A stretch of 38,119 bases of DNA from Verrucomicrobiota bacterium (GCA_016871715.1 VHCO01000047.1:1-38119), one strand, 5' to 3'; counted from the stretch's first letter, positions 1 through 8,473 are shown. Program-made: numbers and translations. The notes: a model not told the origin generated them from the letters alone.

Positions 1-1060
1 AGAGCCTGGACCGGACCGTGTCGCACAACTCGACCACGCGCACTTCGTACCGTTGCGCCATCCGATCCTCGCGCAACACGCGCACGACGTCGTTGATCAA
101 GCTCTGCATGCGGCGGGTCGAGGCAACAGCCTCGCTCGTTTCCGCTCCGTTGGATCCGGCCGTCTCGGTCGCCTGCCGGGTGAGATAAAGCTGGAGCCCG
201 GCGAGGGGATTCCGCAGACCGTGGACCAGGTGCGCGGCCACGGCGCCCAGGGCCGAGTGCTTGGCCGCCAGGGCCAACTCGTTGTTGGCGCGCAGCAGGT
301 CGTCGCGGCGACGGGCCAGGAGTTCCTGCGCCCTGGCCAGCCGCCAAAAGGCCCAGCCCAAGCCCGCCACCACCAGCGCACCCGCCACGCCAAAGACGAG
401 GATCTTCTGCCGATGCAAGTGCCGATCTAGCGCCTCGAACTCGGCCGCGATGCTGGTTCCGTCGATGGTAAACTGGGCCACCCCAACCAGACGCGCGTCA
501 CCGGCCGCGTGCAGGGGCACATGGACCTCGAGAAGCGGGACCTCGCTGGCCGAGCTCTCTGCCTCGAGGCCCCAGTCCCAGAGCACGTCCGCAAGGGACG
601 CGCGTTCGCGAAACCGGCAGACGCTCTTCAGCGCGCCGAGGACGCGCAGATCGTCTCGAGCCAACTGCGCCTCGGTCACCGTGTCGGGAACTCCGGCCAC
701 GAACTGGCCGTTGGTATCGAAGAGCCGCGCGGCAATGACGCCTTTCAAGCGAGAGATCTCGAGCAGGACGGTCAACTGCTCGGCGGGATCCTCGAGGCGG
801 GCGGTCAGGCCGGCGTCGCCGGCATCCGCGGCCTGCTGCATCTGCTGCATCAGCGCCACCGCCTCGAGAATCTCGCCGTCCCGATGCGCGATTTGGTCGC
901 GGATTCTCTGGCGCAACTGCCGGCGGCCGAGGTCGATGCTACCCCAGAGAATACCGAGCATGGCGAGAACTGCGGCGGTGGGCAGCAGCCACATCCTGCG
1001 CCGCGCCGGCTCACCGGCGAACCGCTCGTCTCTCGAGCCTGATGCTGCGTTAGAAGCCAT
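1..1060 (-). CDS. Membrane sensor histidine kinase, 3' end cut by window edge
   Basis: The minus-strand frame stays open from the ATG at 1060 to base 1, about 353 codons. Two hydrophobic segments (about residues 24-42 and 233-253) bracket a roughly 190-residue extracytoplasmic region with no family I recognise. A dimerisation/phosphoacceptor H-box follows the second segment, reading VHGLRNPLAGL, with the likely phosphorylated His at residue 280. The ATP-binding domain would lie left of the window. The start overlaps the end of the upstream barrel gene by 11 bases, so the two are almost certainly co-transcribed and translationally coupled. The sigma54-type response regulator at 3122-4660, on the same strand, is the obvious partner. 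The sensed signal is unknown; a cell-envelope or periplasmic cue is an inference from the neighbours. Confidence 0.88.
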   Translation of the reverse strand, partial: MASNAASGSRDERFAGEPARRRMWLLPTAAVLAMLGILWGSIDLGRRQLRQRIRDQIAHRDGEILEAVALMQQMQQAADAGDAGLTARLEDPAEQLTVLLEISRLKGVIAARLFDTNGQFVAGVPDTVTEAQLARDDLRVLGALKSVCRFRERASLADVLWDWGLEAESSASEVPLLEVHVPLHAAGDARLVGVAQFTIDGTSIAAEFEALDRHLHRQKILVFGVAGALVVAGLGWAFWRLARAQELLARRRDDLLRANNELALAAKHSALGAVAAHLVHGLRNPLAGLQLYLTRQATETAGSNGAETSEAVASTRRMQSLINDVVRVLREDRMAQRYEVRVVELCDTVRSRL

Positions 1061-2273
1061 AGGCCAATCCGGCCATCACCGTGTTCGCATCATAGGCATC
1101 CAACTCCTGGTTCGACCAGGTTTGATCGCGTTCGTACTCGAGATACCCCTTCAGTCGCCCAACCAACCCGGCCTCGACACGCACCCCGCACGTCAGCTCG
1201 AATCTCGATCGCGACGAAGCATCCGTCAGACTCGCCCGCTGCACCGCATAATCGTAGGAGTAAGCCCGCGCGTAGGCCGAGATTTCCCAGTCCTGGCTGC
1301 GGTAACGCAGGCTCGGACCCGCTCCGTGCCGGTCGAAATCGAAGTAGCCCGGGCCATTGTCCCGATTGGCTTCGTAATGGTAGGTCAGGCTGCTCCGCCA
1401 GCGGCGCCGGTCGCCCCAGTAACGCTCCAGGCGCGCCTCGATCCGCTGTCTGGCGAAGGCCAAGCTCGTGCCGGCAAGCGTGGACCCGGCAGCGTCCCGC
1501 TGCGGCCGCGCATCGTAAGGCCGGTACGCGTACGCATAACTGAAGCGGAGCTCGGTCTGGCGGCCGATCGACCTTCCGAGGGTGAGTCGGGGCCCCGCTT
1601 CCCAATAATTGTCGAGCGGTTGGCGAACGATACTCCGGGCCGCTTGCGGCTCGAGTTCGAGCCACCAGCGCTTGCCCAAGTCACAGCGCACGCTCGGCCG
1701 CACCGCTAGGGCGTGCACGCGCACCGGCAGCGTCGAATACTCGGCCTCGGTCGCCGACACGTCGTAGACCTGGTCGAGGTACGAGTACTGCACCCGCAAC
1801 GCGCCTTGCCAAGTCTCGCCCCAAGACCGCGATAGCTCCGCTTGCGCCATCAGCAGAGCCTCGCGGTCGGTCGTTTTGGCGTCGAGGTAAGTGCGGAGAT
1901 CCCCAGACACCAGCAACAGAAACCGCGTTGGCGACAACAGCGGGCTCAGGAACGTCCAGTCCGCTCCCCCGGCCACGAATGGGCTTGCCTCTCGGACGGT
2001 GTGTCCCAAGCCCACGTTGTCCTTGTGGCCTCCGCCCAGCCGAAGGTCGAGGTCGTGGTCCCAGCGGCCGAACTCCTCCTCGAGCGCCGCTTCTTCGGCC
2101 AGCCATACCTCCCAATCTGGGTCCGACTCCGAGGACGGCTTCGCGGTCGTTGGCTCGTCGGCCCAAGCCGCCCCGATGCCCAGCGCGGCTGCCACGACGC
2201 ATCCGGCCAGCCAACGGACCAGGCGACCTTGTGGGTCGCCTGGTCCGGGAAAGCCTGGCCCCGACCGACTCAA
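1050..2273 (-). CDS. Outer-membrane beta-barrel protein of unknown function
   Basis: A 407-residue protein with an N-terminal signal peptide (hydrophobic stretch about residues 19-38, ending AWADE). An acidic segment follows, then many alternating aromatic/polar strands, with a C-terminal phenylalanine (LAYGF) typical of outer-membrane barrels. The whole looks like a surface-exposed porin- or sensor-like barrel; I cannot assign a named family. The listed start is a TTG and has no clear ribosome site, so a start slightly downstream is possible. It lies 45 bases after the secreted helical protein gene and overlaps the histidine kinase start by 11 bases, so it is part of the signalling operon. 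It could deliver or report an envelope signal to the kinase, but that is inference from position only. Confidence 0.75.
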   Translation of the reverse strand: MSRSGPGFPGPGDPQGRLVRWLAGCVVAAALGIGAAWADEPTTAKPSSESDPDWEVWLAEEAALEEEFGRWDHDLDLRLGGGHKDNVGLGHTVREASPFVAGGADWTFLSPLLSPTRFLLLVSGDLRTYLDAKTTDREALLMAQAELSRSWGETWQGALRVQYSYLDQVYDVSATEAEYSTLPVRVHALAVRPSVRCDLGKRWWLELEPQAARSIVRQPLDNYWEAGPRLTLGRSIGRQTELRFSYAYAYRPYDARPQRDAAGSTLAGTSLAFARQRIEARLERYWGDRRRWRSSLTYHYEANRDNGPGYFDFDRHGAGPSLRYRSQDWEISAYARAYSYDYAVQRASLTDASSRSRFELTCGVRVEAGLVGRLKGYLEYERDQTWSNQELDAYDANTVMAGLAYGF

Positions 2274-2318
2274 ACCGTGGTGTGGCCGCAGCGTTAGAAC
2301 CTCTGCGAGCCCAACCGC

Positions 2319-2840
2319 CTAGCCGCGCGGTCCGGCTTCTTGGGCGCCCGCTTCCACGGGTTTGCTGAATTCTCGGTTCTTGAACTCCTCCTTCAGCTCG
2401 TGCAACCGGGCACGGACTTCGGCCGCATGTTCTTTTTGGGCCTCGAGCCATTCTTGACGCAGTTCGGCGAACTGCTTGCGGAGATCGGCGCGATCGCCCT
2501 CCGAGGCGTCTTTCCAGGCGGCCCGCAGGTCCTTGAGTCCCTCAAGGATCTCGTCGCGCGCCTCGGCGAACTCTTTCCGTAGCGCCTTCAACTCGTCATC
2601 GTTGCGCAGGACTTCACCCACGCGTCCCCCGAGGCGTTCCTTGATCTGCTCGCGCCGTTGTTCGCGGCGTTCCTTGTTCTTCTCTAAGATGTCCTGAAGC
2701 CGCTGGCGGACTTGCTCGCGGATTTGTTCAGGCGTCGGTTTCTGGTTCGCGGTGTCCCGGCCTTGGGCTAAGGCCGCGCCGGGCAACAGCAGCGCCACGC
2801 CGAGTGCCCCTGTCAAGATGCCGTTTCGGATCGAGTTCAT
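2319..2840 (-). CDS. Secreted charged helical (coiled-coil) protein
   Basis: 173 residues starting at the ATG at 2840. The first about 26 residues form a clear signal peptide (GVALLLPGAALAQG). The remainder is rich in E, K, R, Q and A with heptad-like spacing and almost no Gly or Pro until the tail, so it is predicted to be long alpha-helix or coiled coil in the periplasm. It resembles in style (not in recognised sequence) small periplasmic helical regulators such as the Spy/CpxP type, which feed back on kinases. No cysteine or obvious metal site is present. It sits between the response regulator and barrel genes on the same strand. A frame extends upstream to 2957, but residues before 2840 look non-coding. 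Confidence 0.75.
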   Translation of the reverse strand: MNSIRNGILTGALGVALLLPGAALAQGRDTANQKPTPEQIREQVRQRLQDILEKNKERREQRREQIKERLGGRVGEVLRNDDELKALRKEFAEARDEILEGLKDLRAAWKDASEGDRADLRKQFAELRQEWLEAQKEHAAEVRARLHELKEEFKNREFSKPVEAGAQEAGPRG

Positions 2841-2924
2841 GTTGCGGTATCGGTTTGCTGTTCGTTGGTCTCGTTGCACCCGAACGCGGCCCACAGCCGC
2901 CCTCGGGACGTTTCCCGCTACCAA

Positions 2925-2940
2925 AGCAGGTTGCGGACCG
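2925..2940 (-). promoter_or_regulatory. Weak candidate sigma54 (-24/-12) promoter
   Basis: On the minus strand the bases read CGGTCCGCAACCTGCT. The invariant GG and GC dinucleotides of the sigma54 consensus are at the right spacing, but only part of the remaining consensus matches. It lies about 85 bases upstream of the secreted helical protein and directly downstream of a sigma54-type activator gene, which is the only reason it is worth listing. A chance match is quite possible in GC-rich DNA. Confidence 0.22.
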
Positions 2941-3121
2941 GAACCTGACCCATCCATTCAATCTGCTCGGGCCAAGCTGGTTAGGCCTGAGGCCCCCCCT
3001 CCCAACGCCAAGATCTTCCCATCCCACTTTGGGTTCCTGCGCCCAACTCACACCCGGCAAACTCGAGCAGTTGGGGGCCTGGCCCCAAACGCAATCGCCC
3101 CACAGACTCCGCCCTCGATCC

Positions 3122-4660
3122 TCAAGAGCGCGGCCCCTCGAGCCGGTGTCGCAGGTAATCCCGCGACACCCCCAGCAGCCGTGCAGCCGCCGAGACGTTG
3201 CCCTCGGTTTGTTTGAGGGCGTGCTGGATGAGCCGCTGAAGGGCGGCCTCGATCGAGAATCCCTCAGCGGGGAAGCTGTAGCTCTCGTCGAACCAATCGG
3301 GCGGGCGCGGCGCCGTATCCGTGGCGGTGGCGGGCGGCTGGCCGGCGCCGAGGTGGGCAAAGTCCAGCCGGGTGTTCTCCTCGAAGATGATGGCCCGTTC
3401 GAGTTCGTGCGCCAGTTCGCGAACGTTGCCTGGCCAGTCGTACTGCGCCAGATGCTCTCGGCCGGCCGAGGTGAGGACTCGCGGCGGCAGCCCATGTCGT
3501 CGGCACAAACGCCCCATCAGATTCTCCGCCAACGCCACAATCTCCTGGGCCCCGCGCTCGCGCAGGGCCGGCAATCGGAGGCGACACAGGTCCAATCGGT
3601 GGTAAAGGTCCTGGCGAAAAAGGCCCTGCCGCACCAGGTCGTCCAGGTCGCGATTGGTCGCCGCCACGATCCGGACATCGATGCCGATCGTGCGGTTGCT
3701 CCCCACCCGGCGGATCCGTCCGTCTTCGATGGCCGTGAGTAGTTTGGCCTGGATCGCCGCCGACAGGCTGGGCAGCTCGTCCAAGAACAAGGTCCCGCCA
3801 CTGGCAGCCTCCATCAGGCCAATCCGCGTCGTCCGCGCGTCCGTGAACGCCCCGCGCTCGTGCCCGAACAACTCGGACTCGGCCAGCGACTCGGCCACGG
3901 CCGAGCAGTTCATCTCGACCAGCGGTTGCTCGGATCGAGGTCCCGCGAAGTGCAGCCAGCGCGCTATGGCGGTCTTGCCCGTACCCGTCTCCCCTTCGAT
4001 GAGTACCGGGGGCAGACCGGTCTCGAGGCGACGGTCGACCGCCAGGATCTTCGCCAACTGCGCCTGCACCGACGCCAGGGAAGGGCCGAAGTGGAACTCG
4101 TGGGTGGGGCCGGCCTGGTCGCGGCGTCGATGCTCCTCGAGCCGGGCGTTCTGCCGGGCGCGCCGCACGCGCTCGATGGTCAGCGGCAGCGCCAGCGGTT
4201 CGAGGGGTTTCACCAGGTAATCGGCCGCCCCGAGTTTCATGGCCTCGACGGCGCCGCCCACCGCCCCCTCGGCTGTCATCACCACGACGCTGGTCCCTGG
4301 GGAAAACGCCCGGTGCGCAAGCAGCTCCGTGCCTTTGCCATCGGGCAAGTTCACGTCCAGCAAGGCCACGTCGAAATCCAGGTCGCGCAGCCGTGCCCGC
4401 GCCGCCTCGATCGAGCCCGCCTCGGTCACGTCGGCGCCCAACCGTCCGAGCTCGGCGGCAATCTGCCGCCGCAGCCACGCTTCATCGTCGATGACCAGCA
4501 CACTGAGACCGGCGAGCCGTTCTTTCTGCACGGCCCTTGGTATGAACCGACGCCCGCCTGCTGGCAACAAGAGTCCGCCGCGCGTCACCCGAATCAACGC
4601 AACGTGTCGTAGCGGTGCTTCGGCAAATCGCAGCCCAGCGAAACAGTGTACCGTACTCAT
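3122..4660 (-). CDS. NtrC-family sigma54-dependent response regulator
   Basis: 512 residues in the longest form. The receiver domain begins near residue 53 (VLVIDDE), with probable phosphoacceptor D102 and conserved K151. The central AAA+ domain carries Walker A GETGTGKT (223-230), a GAFTDA loop (270-275; the usual form is GAFTGA, so one residue differs in the sigma54-contact loop) and Walker B GGTLFLDE (about 288-295). The C-terminus is a Fis-type helix-turn-helix (EGNVSAAARLLGVSRDYLRHRL). The first about 43 residues look unlike a receiver; a GTG at 4531 would give a normal-length protein of about 469 residues and may be the real start. It should activate sigma54 promoters when phosphorylated, probably by the kinase encoded further down the same strand. 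Confidence 0.93.
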   Translation of the reverse strand: MSTVHCFAGLRFAEAPLRHVALIRVTRGGLLLPAGGRRFIPRAVQKERLAGLSVLVIDDEAWLRRQIAAELGRLGADVTEAGSIEAARARLRDLDFDVALLDVNLPDGKGTELLAHRAFSPGTSVVVMTAEGAVGGAVEAMKLGAADYLVKPLEPLALPLTIERVRRARQNARLEEHRRRDQAGPTHEFHFGPSLASVQAQLAKILAVDRRLETGLPPVLIEGETGTGKTAIARWLHFAGPRSEQPLVEMNCSAVAESLAESELFGHERGAFTDARTTRIGLMEAASGGTLFLDELPSLSAAIQAKLLTAIEDGRIRRVGSNRTIGIDVRIVAATNRDLDDLVRQGLFRQDLYHRLDLCRLRLPALRERGAQEIVALAENLMGRLCRRHGLPPRVLTSAGREHLAQYDWPGNVRELAHELERAIIFEENTRLDFAHLGAGQPPATATDTAPRPPDWFDESYSFPAEGFSIEAALQRLIQHALKQTEGNVSAAARLLGVSRDYLRHRLEGPRS

Positions 4661-4688
4661 GAGTCACCGAGATGGACTACAACTCGGC

Positions 4689-4770
4689 GGTAGGGCGCGC
4701 AGTCCTCTGCGCGCCGCGGCTTCCTGTGTCCACAGCGGTTTACGGCGCGCAGAGGACTGCGCGCCCTACC
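4689..4770. repeat. Perfect 28-bp inverted repeat (REP/MITE-like)
   Basis: The arms at 4689-4716 and 4743-4770 are exact reverse complements of 28 bases, beginning GGTAGGGCGCGCAGTCC, around a 26-base loop that contains a small CTGTG...CACAG palindrome. The element lies in the divergent gap between the response regulator and the phosphoglycerate mutase gene. Its outer end GGTAGGGCGCG is shared with the repeats at 8161-8343, so it belongs to an interspersed family of this genome rather than being a terminator: there is no T-tract. Confidence 0.85.
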
Positions 4771-4785
4771 TGCAATCTGTCGTCT

Positions 4786-4837
4786 ATCCCGACCTCTCAT
4801 CCGTAACCGCGCTCCGCCGCGCTACGGATTCGGGACG
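4786..4837. repeat. Second imperfect palindrome next to the first
   Basis: ATCCGTA at 4799-4805 pairs with TACGGAT at 4823-4829. The pairing extends outward to TCCCGA/TCGGGA and inward through GC-rich bases. It forms a hairpin of about 50 bases right beside the 28-bp inverted repeat. Its sequence is different from that repeat, and it is probably another interspersed palindrome. No gene is visible between 4661 and 5009, so any promoters for both flanking genes must lie among these elements. Confidence 0.6.
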
Positions 4838-5009
4838 CAATGATGGGCGCCAAGTATCCCGTTGACGGTGGCGGGCGGGAGTATCCAGTATCCCGCCTCC
4901 GGTCGAGTCGGGCAGGGGAGTGAGGCGCGGGCGGTCGGGTGGTGCGCCAAGACAACCAACTGCGCGGCCTGGCCTATGACCTGAACTTGAAATGAAGTGG
5001 TGACGGACT

Positions 5010-6254
5010 ATGAACCTGGACACTCTGTATTCGGAACTGACATTGACACTGGACACGCGGGCGAAGCTCGCGTTGGTGGTGCTGGACGGCTTGGGGGACA
5101 TCGCGACCAAAGGACAAGGGGAGGTGACCCCGTTGGAAGCGGCGCGCACGCCGAACCTGGACGCGTTGGTGGCGGACGGGTGCGCGCAAGGGCGAATGAT
5201 TCCCGTCGCGCCCGGGATCACACCGGGCAGTGGCCCGGGGCATCTGAGCCTGTTCGGCTATGACCCGATCGAGTTTCAAGTGGGCCGCGGCGTCATCGAG
5301 GCCCTCGGACTCGGGGTCGAGCTGCGGGCGGGGGATGTGGCGGCGCGCGCCAATTTTTGCACGCTCGACTCGGCAGGCGTGGTGACAGATCGGCGCGCGG
5401 GGCGCATCCCGACGGAGACGTGCGAGGAGTTGTGCGCGCTGCTCGCGCGGAAGATCAAGAAGGTGGGGGCGAAGGGAAGCGAGGTCGAGGTTCGCATTCA
5501 AGCGGGCAAGGAACACCGCTTCGTGGTGGTCTTTCGGGGCGCCGGCCTCGAGGGACCGGTGAGCTCGACCGATCCGAACCGGGAAGGACTGCCGCTGGCC
5601 ACGGCCGAGCCCGCGGACGCGCGGTCGGCCGGCCAGAAGAAGACCGCGAAGGCGGTGGCGGATTTCTACAAAAAAGCGCTGCCGCTGCTGGGCGGGCAAC
5701 CGAAGGCGAACGGTTTCCTGATGCGCGGGATAGCGCATCAGCCGCAGATCCCGTGGTTCGCGGATCGGTACCGGCTCAAGGCCGCCTGTTTGGCGGTCTA
5801 TCCGATGTACAAGGGTTTGGCGCAACTGGTGGGCATGACGAAGCTCGAAGGACCCCAGACCATCGCCGAGCAGTTCGAGCGTTACCTGGCGGAGCGCGAG
5901 CGCTACGATTTCTTCTTCATCCACTACAAGTACACGGACAAGTACGGCGAGGACGGCAACTTCGAGGCGAAGAAGCGGGCCATTGAAGATTTCGATGCCG
6001 CACTACCGATCCTGCTGCGCAAACGGCCGGAGGTGTTGGCCATCACGGGCGACCACTCGACGCCCTGCGCGTTGAAGTCGCACTCGTGGCATCCGCAGCC
6101 GGTCTTGCTGCACTCCGCGGTGTCGGGTTCGGACAAGCTGGACCGTTTCACAGAGACGGGCGCGAACCTCGGTTCCCTGGGTCTGTTCGAGGCGAAGTAC
6201 CTCATCCGGCTCATGCAGGCTCATGCCCGCATGTTCGACAAGTTCGGCGCCTGA
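5010..6254 (+). CDS. apgM: Cofactor-independent phosphoglycerate mutase (archaeal-type)
   Basis: 414 residues, the usual length for the archaeal-type 2,3-bisphosphoglycerate-independent mutase, which interconverts 3- and 2-phosphoglycerate in cytosolic glycolysis. It belongs to the alkaline-phosphatase superfamily. Visible landmarks are the N-terminal metal-binding motif VLDGLGD (D26), the GSGPGHLSLFGYDP segment (73-86) that carries the likely phosphorylated serine, and the C-terminal metal motif GDHSTPC followed by KSHSWHP. The start at 5010 follows an upstream stretch full of repeats. The gene is 17 bases from the nucleotidyltransferase gene and probably shares a transcript with it. Base composition matches the neighbours. 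Confidence 0.94.
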   Translation: MNLDTLYSELTLTLDTRAKLALVVLDGLGDIATKGQGEVTPLEAARTPNLDALVADGCAQGRMIPVAPGITPGSGPGHLSLFGYDPIEFQVGRGVIEALGLGVELRAGDVAARANFCTLDSAGVVTDRRAGRIPTETCEELCALLARKIKKVGAKGSEVEVRIQAGKEHRFVVVFRGAGLEGPVSSTDPNREGLPLATAEPADARSAGQKKTAKAVADFYKKALPLLGGQPKANGFLMRGIAHQPQIPWFADRYRLKAACLAVYPMYKGLAQLVGMTKLEGPQTIAEQFERYLAERERYDFFFIHYKYTDKYGEDGNFEAKKRAIEDFDAALPILLRKRPEVLAITGDHSTPCALKSHSWHPQPVLLHSAVSGSDKLDRFTETGANLGSLGLFEAKYLIRLMQAHARMFDKFGA

Positions 6255-6271
6255 GCTCGAGCAGCCGGTTC

Positions 6272-7033
6272 ATGAAAGCCGTTATCCTGGCGGCGGGTAA
6301 AGGCACGCGGATGAAGGAGCTCACCCACGAGCTCCCGAAGCCCATGCTCAAGGTCCGGGGCAAGCCGATCCTCGAACACATTCTCGAGGGCCTGGCCGCG
6401 GCGGGGATTCGGCAGTGCTGCATGGTGACCGGCTGGCGCGCCGAGGCGATCGAGTCTCACTTCGGCGACGGCTCACGCTGGGGCGTGCAGCTCGGTTATG
6501 CGCGGCAAACGGTTCAAGACGGCACCGGCAAAGCCGCCGACCCGGCACGGGGCTTTGTCGGTGCCGATCCGTTCTTGCTCACCTATGGCGACATCTTGGT
6601 GCGGCCCGAGACGTACCAGCAGATGGTGCGGCGCTTCGATCAAGGGGAGTTTGCCGGGCTGCTCACGGTGACGCCGGGCGAAGACGTCACCCAAGGGGCC
6701 ATCAACTTTTTCGACCGCGATTTTTGCCTCACGCGGTTAATCGAGAAGCCGAGCTCGGCGCAGCTCGAGGAGTTGCGCGCGCAAGGCTGGCTCAAGGCCG
6801 GCGACCCGGTGTGGTACAACGCCGGGATCTACGTCTTTCGGCCGATGCTCTTCGAGTATACGGCCCGGCTGCAGCGCTCGCCCCGCGGCGAATTCGAGTT
6901 GACCGACGCGATCGTTGCCATGGTCGACGCTCGCCACCGGATTGCCGGGCTCGAGATTGCGGGTCGATGGGTCGACGTACGAGACCCGGCCGTGCTGTCG
7001 GCACTCGAGCGGGGCGAGGGCGAGGGCGAGTGA
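6272..7033 (+). CDS. Sugar-phosphate nucleotidyltransferase family protein
   Basis: 253 residues from the ATG at 6272 (an in-frame extension upstream overlaps the mutase gene and is not real). The protein opens with the nucleotide-binding signature VILAAGKGTRM, followed by LPKPML, a YGDI metal-binding aspartate near the middle and an IEKP segment, all typical of the NTP-transferase fold that activates hexose-1-phosphates. It lacks the left-handed helix acetyltransferase domain seen in GlmU-like fusions. The exact sugar and nucleotide (dTDP, UDP or CDP) cannot be told from these motifs. It follows apgM by 17 bases. Confidence 0.87.
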   Translation: MKAVILAAGKGTRMKELTHELPKPMLKVRGKPILEHILEGLAAAGIRQCCMVTGWRAEAIESHFGDGSRWGVQLGYARQTVQDGTGKAADPARGFVGADPFLLTYGDILVRPETYQQMVRRFDQGEFAGLLTVTPGEDVTQGAINFFDRDFCLTRLIEKPSSAQLEELRAQGWLKAGDPVWYNAGIYVFRPMLFEYTARLQRSPRGEFELTDAIVAMVDARHRIAGLEIAGRWVDVRDPAVLSALERGEGEGE

Positions 7034-7129
7034 GGGCTGGACTGGGTGCACGACCGCGGAACACGGGAAGAAATGGTTCGCTTTTTTGCGACGATTGAGT
7101 TTGCTTGACGCTCAAACGAGACTGTCAAC

Positions 7130-7909
7130 ATGAAACCGAACCCGTCTTTTTCCTTTTCCATCTTTGGCACCCTGAGCGTCAGCCTCTTCCTCCTCGCCTC
7201 CGCCGCGTACGGCGCCGACAGCCCGGCTCTGCCATCGGCAGTGGAGGTTTTCGGCCGTCACGTGCAAGCCCTGGGCGGCAAGGCGGCCATCGCGAAGCTC
7301 ACCCATTCGCGGCAGAAAGGGAAATTCGAGTTGCCCGGTCAGGGGGTGAGTGCGGAACTGGAGGTCCTGCGGGCGAAGCCGGACCGGATGGTGTTCAAGG
7401 TCAGCGTGCAGAACTTCGGGGTGGTGTCGGGCGGGTGCGATGGCCGGGTGGCCTGGCTGATCGATCCGATGGGCGGGGCGCGTCTGTTGCAGGGGAAGAT
7501 GCTCGACCAGAGCCGCGACGATGCCCGGTTCTTGGCCCAATTCCAGGTGTACGATGCGGAGGATTTCAAGCGGCCGCCCACAGTGGCGCGGGTCGAGTTC
7601 GACGGGAAGGACTGCTACGAGGTCAAGTTGACGCTCAAGTCCGGGCGCGAGGAGACGCGCTACTTCGAGGTGGCAAGCGGCCTGCTCGCCGGGACGAGGC
7701 GAATGCAGGAAAGCGAGCAGGGCGCCGCCGAAGCGGTCAGCCGGTTCTTGGAGTACAAGGCGTTTGGCGGGGTCCAGCAGGCCACCAAAGCGGTCCAGCA
7801 GACGGGAGAGACGGAGATCACGATGTCGTTGCCGGAGGTGAGCTGGGACCCGATTCCCAGCGCGGAGTTCGATTTGCCCGAGGCAGTCCGCGCCCTCATC
7901 AAACCCTAG
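7130..7909 (+). CDS. Exported LolA-like protein of unknown function
   Basis: 259 residues with a signal peptide (about residues 1-29, ending AAYGAD). The mature part starts with an ALGGKAAIAKL-type segment and continues as a run of short beta strands (GKFELPG, ELEVLRAKPDRMVFKV, CYEVKLTLKSGREETRYF). This pattern is common in the LolA/outer-membrane-lipoprotein-carrier superfamily and in DUF4292-like proteins. By analogy it may bind lipid or lipoprotein in the periplasm, but that is structural inference. It stands alone, 96 bases after the nucleotidyltransferase gene and before a repeat patch; no clear Shine-Dalgarno site is visible. Confidence 0.75.
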   Translation: MKPNPSFSFSIFGTLSVSLFLLASAAYGADSPALPSAVEVFGRHVQALGGKAAIAKLTHSRQKGKFELPGQGVSAELEVLRAKPDRMVFKVSVQNFGVVSGGCDGRVAWLIDPMGGARLLQGKMLDQSRDDARFLAQFQVYDAEDFKRPPTVARVEFDGKDCYEVKLTLKSGREETRYFEVASGLLAGTRRMQESEQGAAEAVSRFLEYKAFGGVQQATKAVQQTGETEITMSLPEVSWDPIPSAEFDLPEAVRALIKP

Positions 7910-8160
7910 CGCAGAGTCCTGCGGCGCTGCGTTGGCCCGGTGGGGGCGGCGACGGAGGCCGCACTGGCGGTCAGCGGTGAACGGGTTTCGGGGGTTGGCC
8001 CGGGCGTTGCAGTGGCTCGGAGCGTCCGCGTGCTGCCCCACTTTGGCACACGCCTGGCCAGAAACAGGACACCACCCGGACGCGGGTTTGGAGGCAACTG
8101 CGGCGAGAGACCCGGTAGCGGAGGCTGCCGGCGCCCCTGTCTCGGCGCATAAGGGGGCTG

Positions 8161-8201
8161 TGAACCGGTAGGGCGCGACCGCTGGGCGCGCCGAGCGAGG
8201 C
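8161..8201 (+). repeat. 41-bp direct repeat, copy 1
   Basis: Bases 8161-8201, starting TGAACCGGTAGGGCGCGACC, recur at 8303-8343 with one mismatch. The GGTAGGGCGCG core is shared with the inverted repeat at 4689. Confidence 0.9.
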
Positions 8202-8202
8202 A

Positions 8203-8270
8203 GAAACATGGGGAGGGCTGAAACATGGGGAGGGCTGAAACATGGGGAGGGCTGAAACATGGGGGGGGTT
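8203..8270 (+). repeat. 17-bp tandem repeat, four units
   Basis: The unit GAAACATGGGGAGGGCT is repeated at 8203, 8220 and 8237, with a degraded fourth copy at 8254-8270. It lies between the two 41-bp repeats. There are no spacers, so it is not a CRISPR array. Confidence 0.93.
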
Positions 8271-8300
8271 GACGCGAAGGTGGTGGGTGCGCATGGGGGC

Positions 8301-8400
8301 CATGAACCGGTAGGGCGCGACCGCTGGGCGCGCCGAACGAGGCTGGTCACCGGGCCCGGGCGGCCGACCCGGCGGTCTGGCCCTACCTGGCGGTTCATGG
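8301..8400. repeat. 100-bp element with inverted ends, including 41-bp repeat copy 2
   Basis: The left end CCATGAACCGGTAGGGC (8301-8317) is mirrored at the right end as GCCCTACCTGGCGGTTCATGG (up to 8400), apart from a four-base insertion. This gives a small palindromic, MITE-like element that contains the second 41-bp repeat copy at 8303-8343. No reading frame is convincing inside it. Confidence 0.7.
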
Positions 8401-8473
8401 AGGGATGGCGAAGTGGTGGGAGGCGGGCTTCGCTGGGCTGAGTTGGCATCGAGTTTGCGGGCAGGGAGGTGGG

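Larger units (their letters stand above)
7910..8473. other. Non-coding repeat patch
   Basis: 564 bases with no convincing gene. The left part (7910-8160) holds nothing I recognise. The right part contains two copies of a 41-bp repeat, a four-unit tandem repeat and a roughly 100-bp element with inverted ends, listed separately. Long frames on the minus strand through this patch are artefacts of repeats without stops. Confidence 0.6.

Noticed and set aside
3071-3088. Hairpin TTGGGG-N6-CCCCAA after the response regulator gene
   Set aside because: Short stem with no following T-tract on the minus strand; not convincing as a terminator.
8203-8270. CRISPR-like appearance of the 17-bp tandem
   Set aside because: Units are directly adjacent with no spacers, and no cas gene is in the window.
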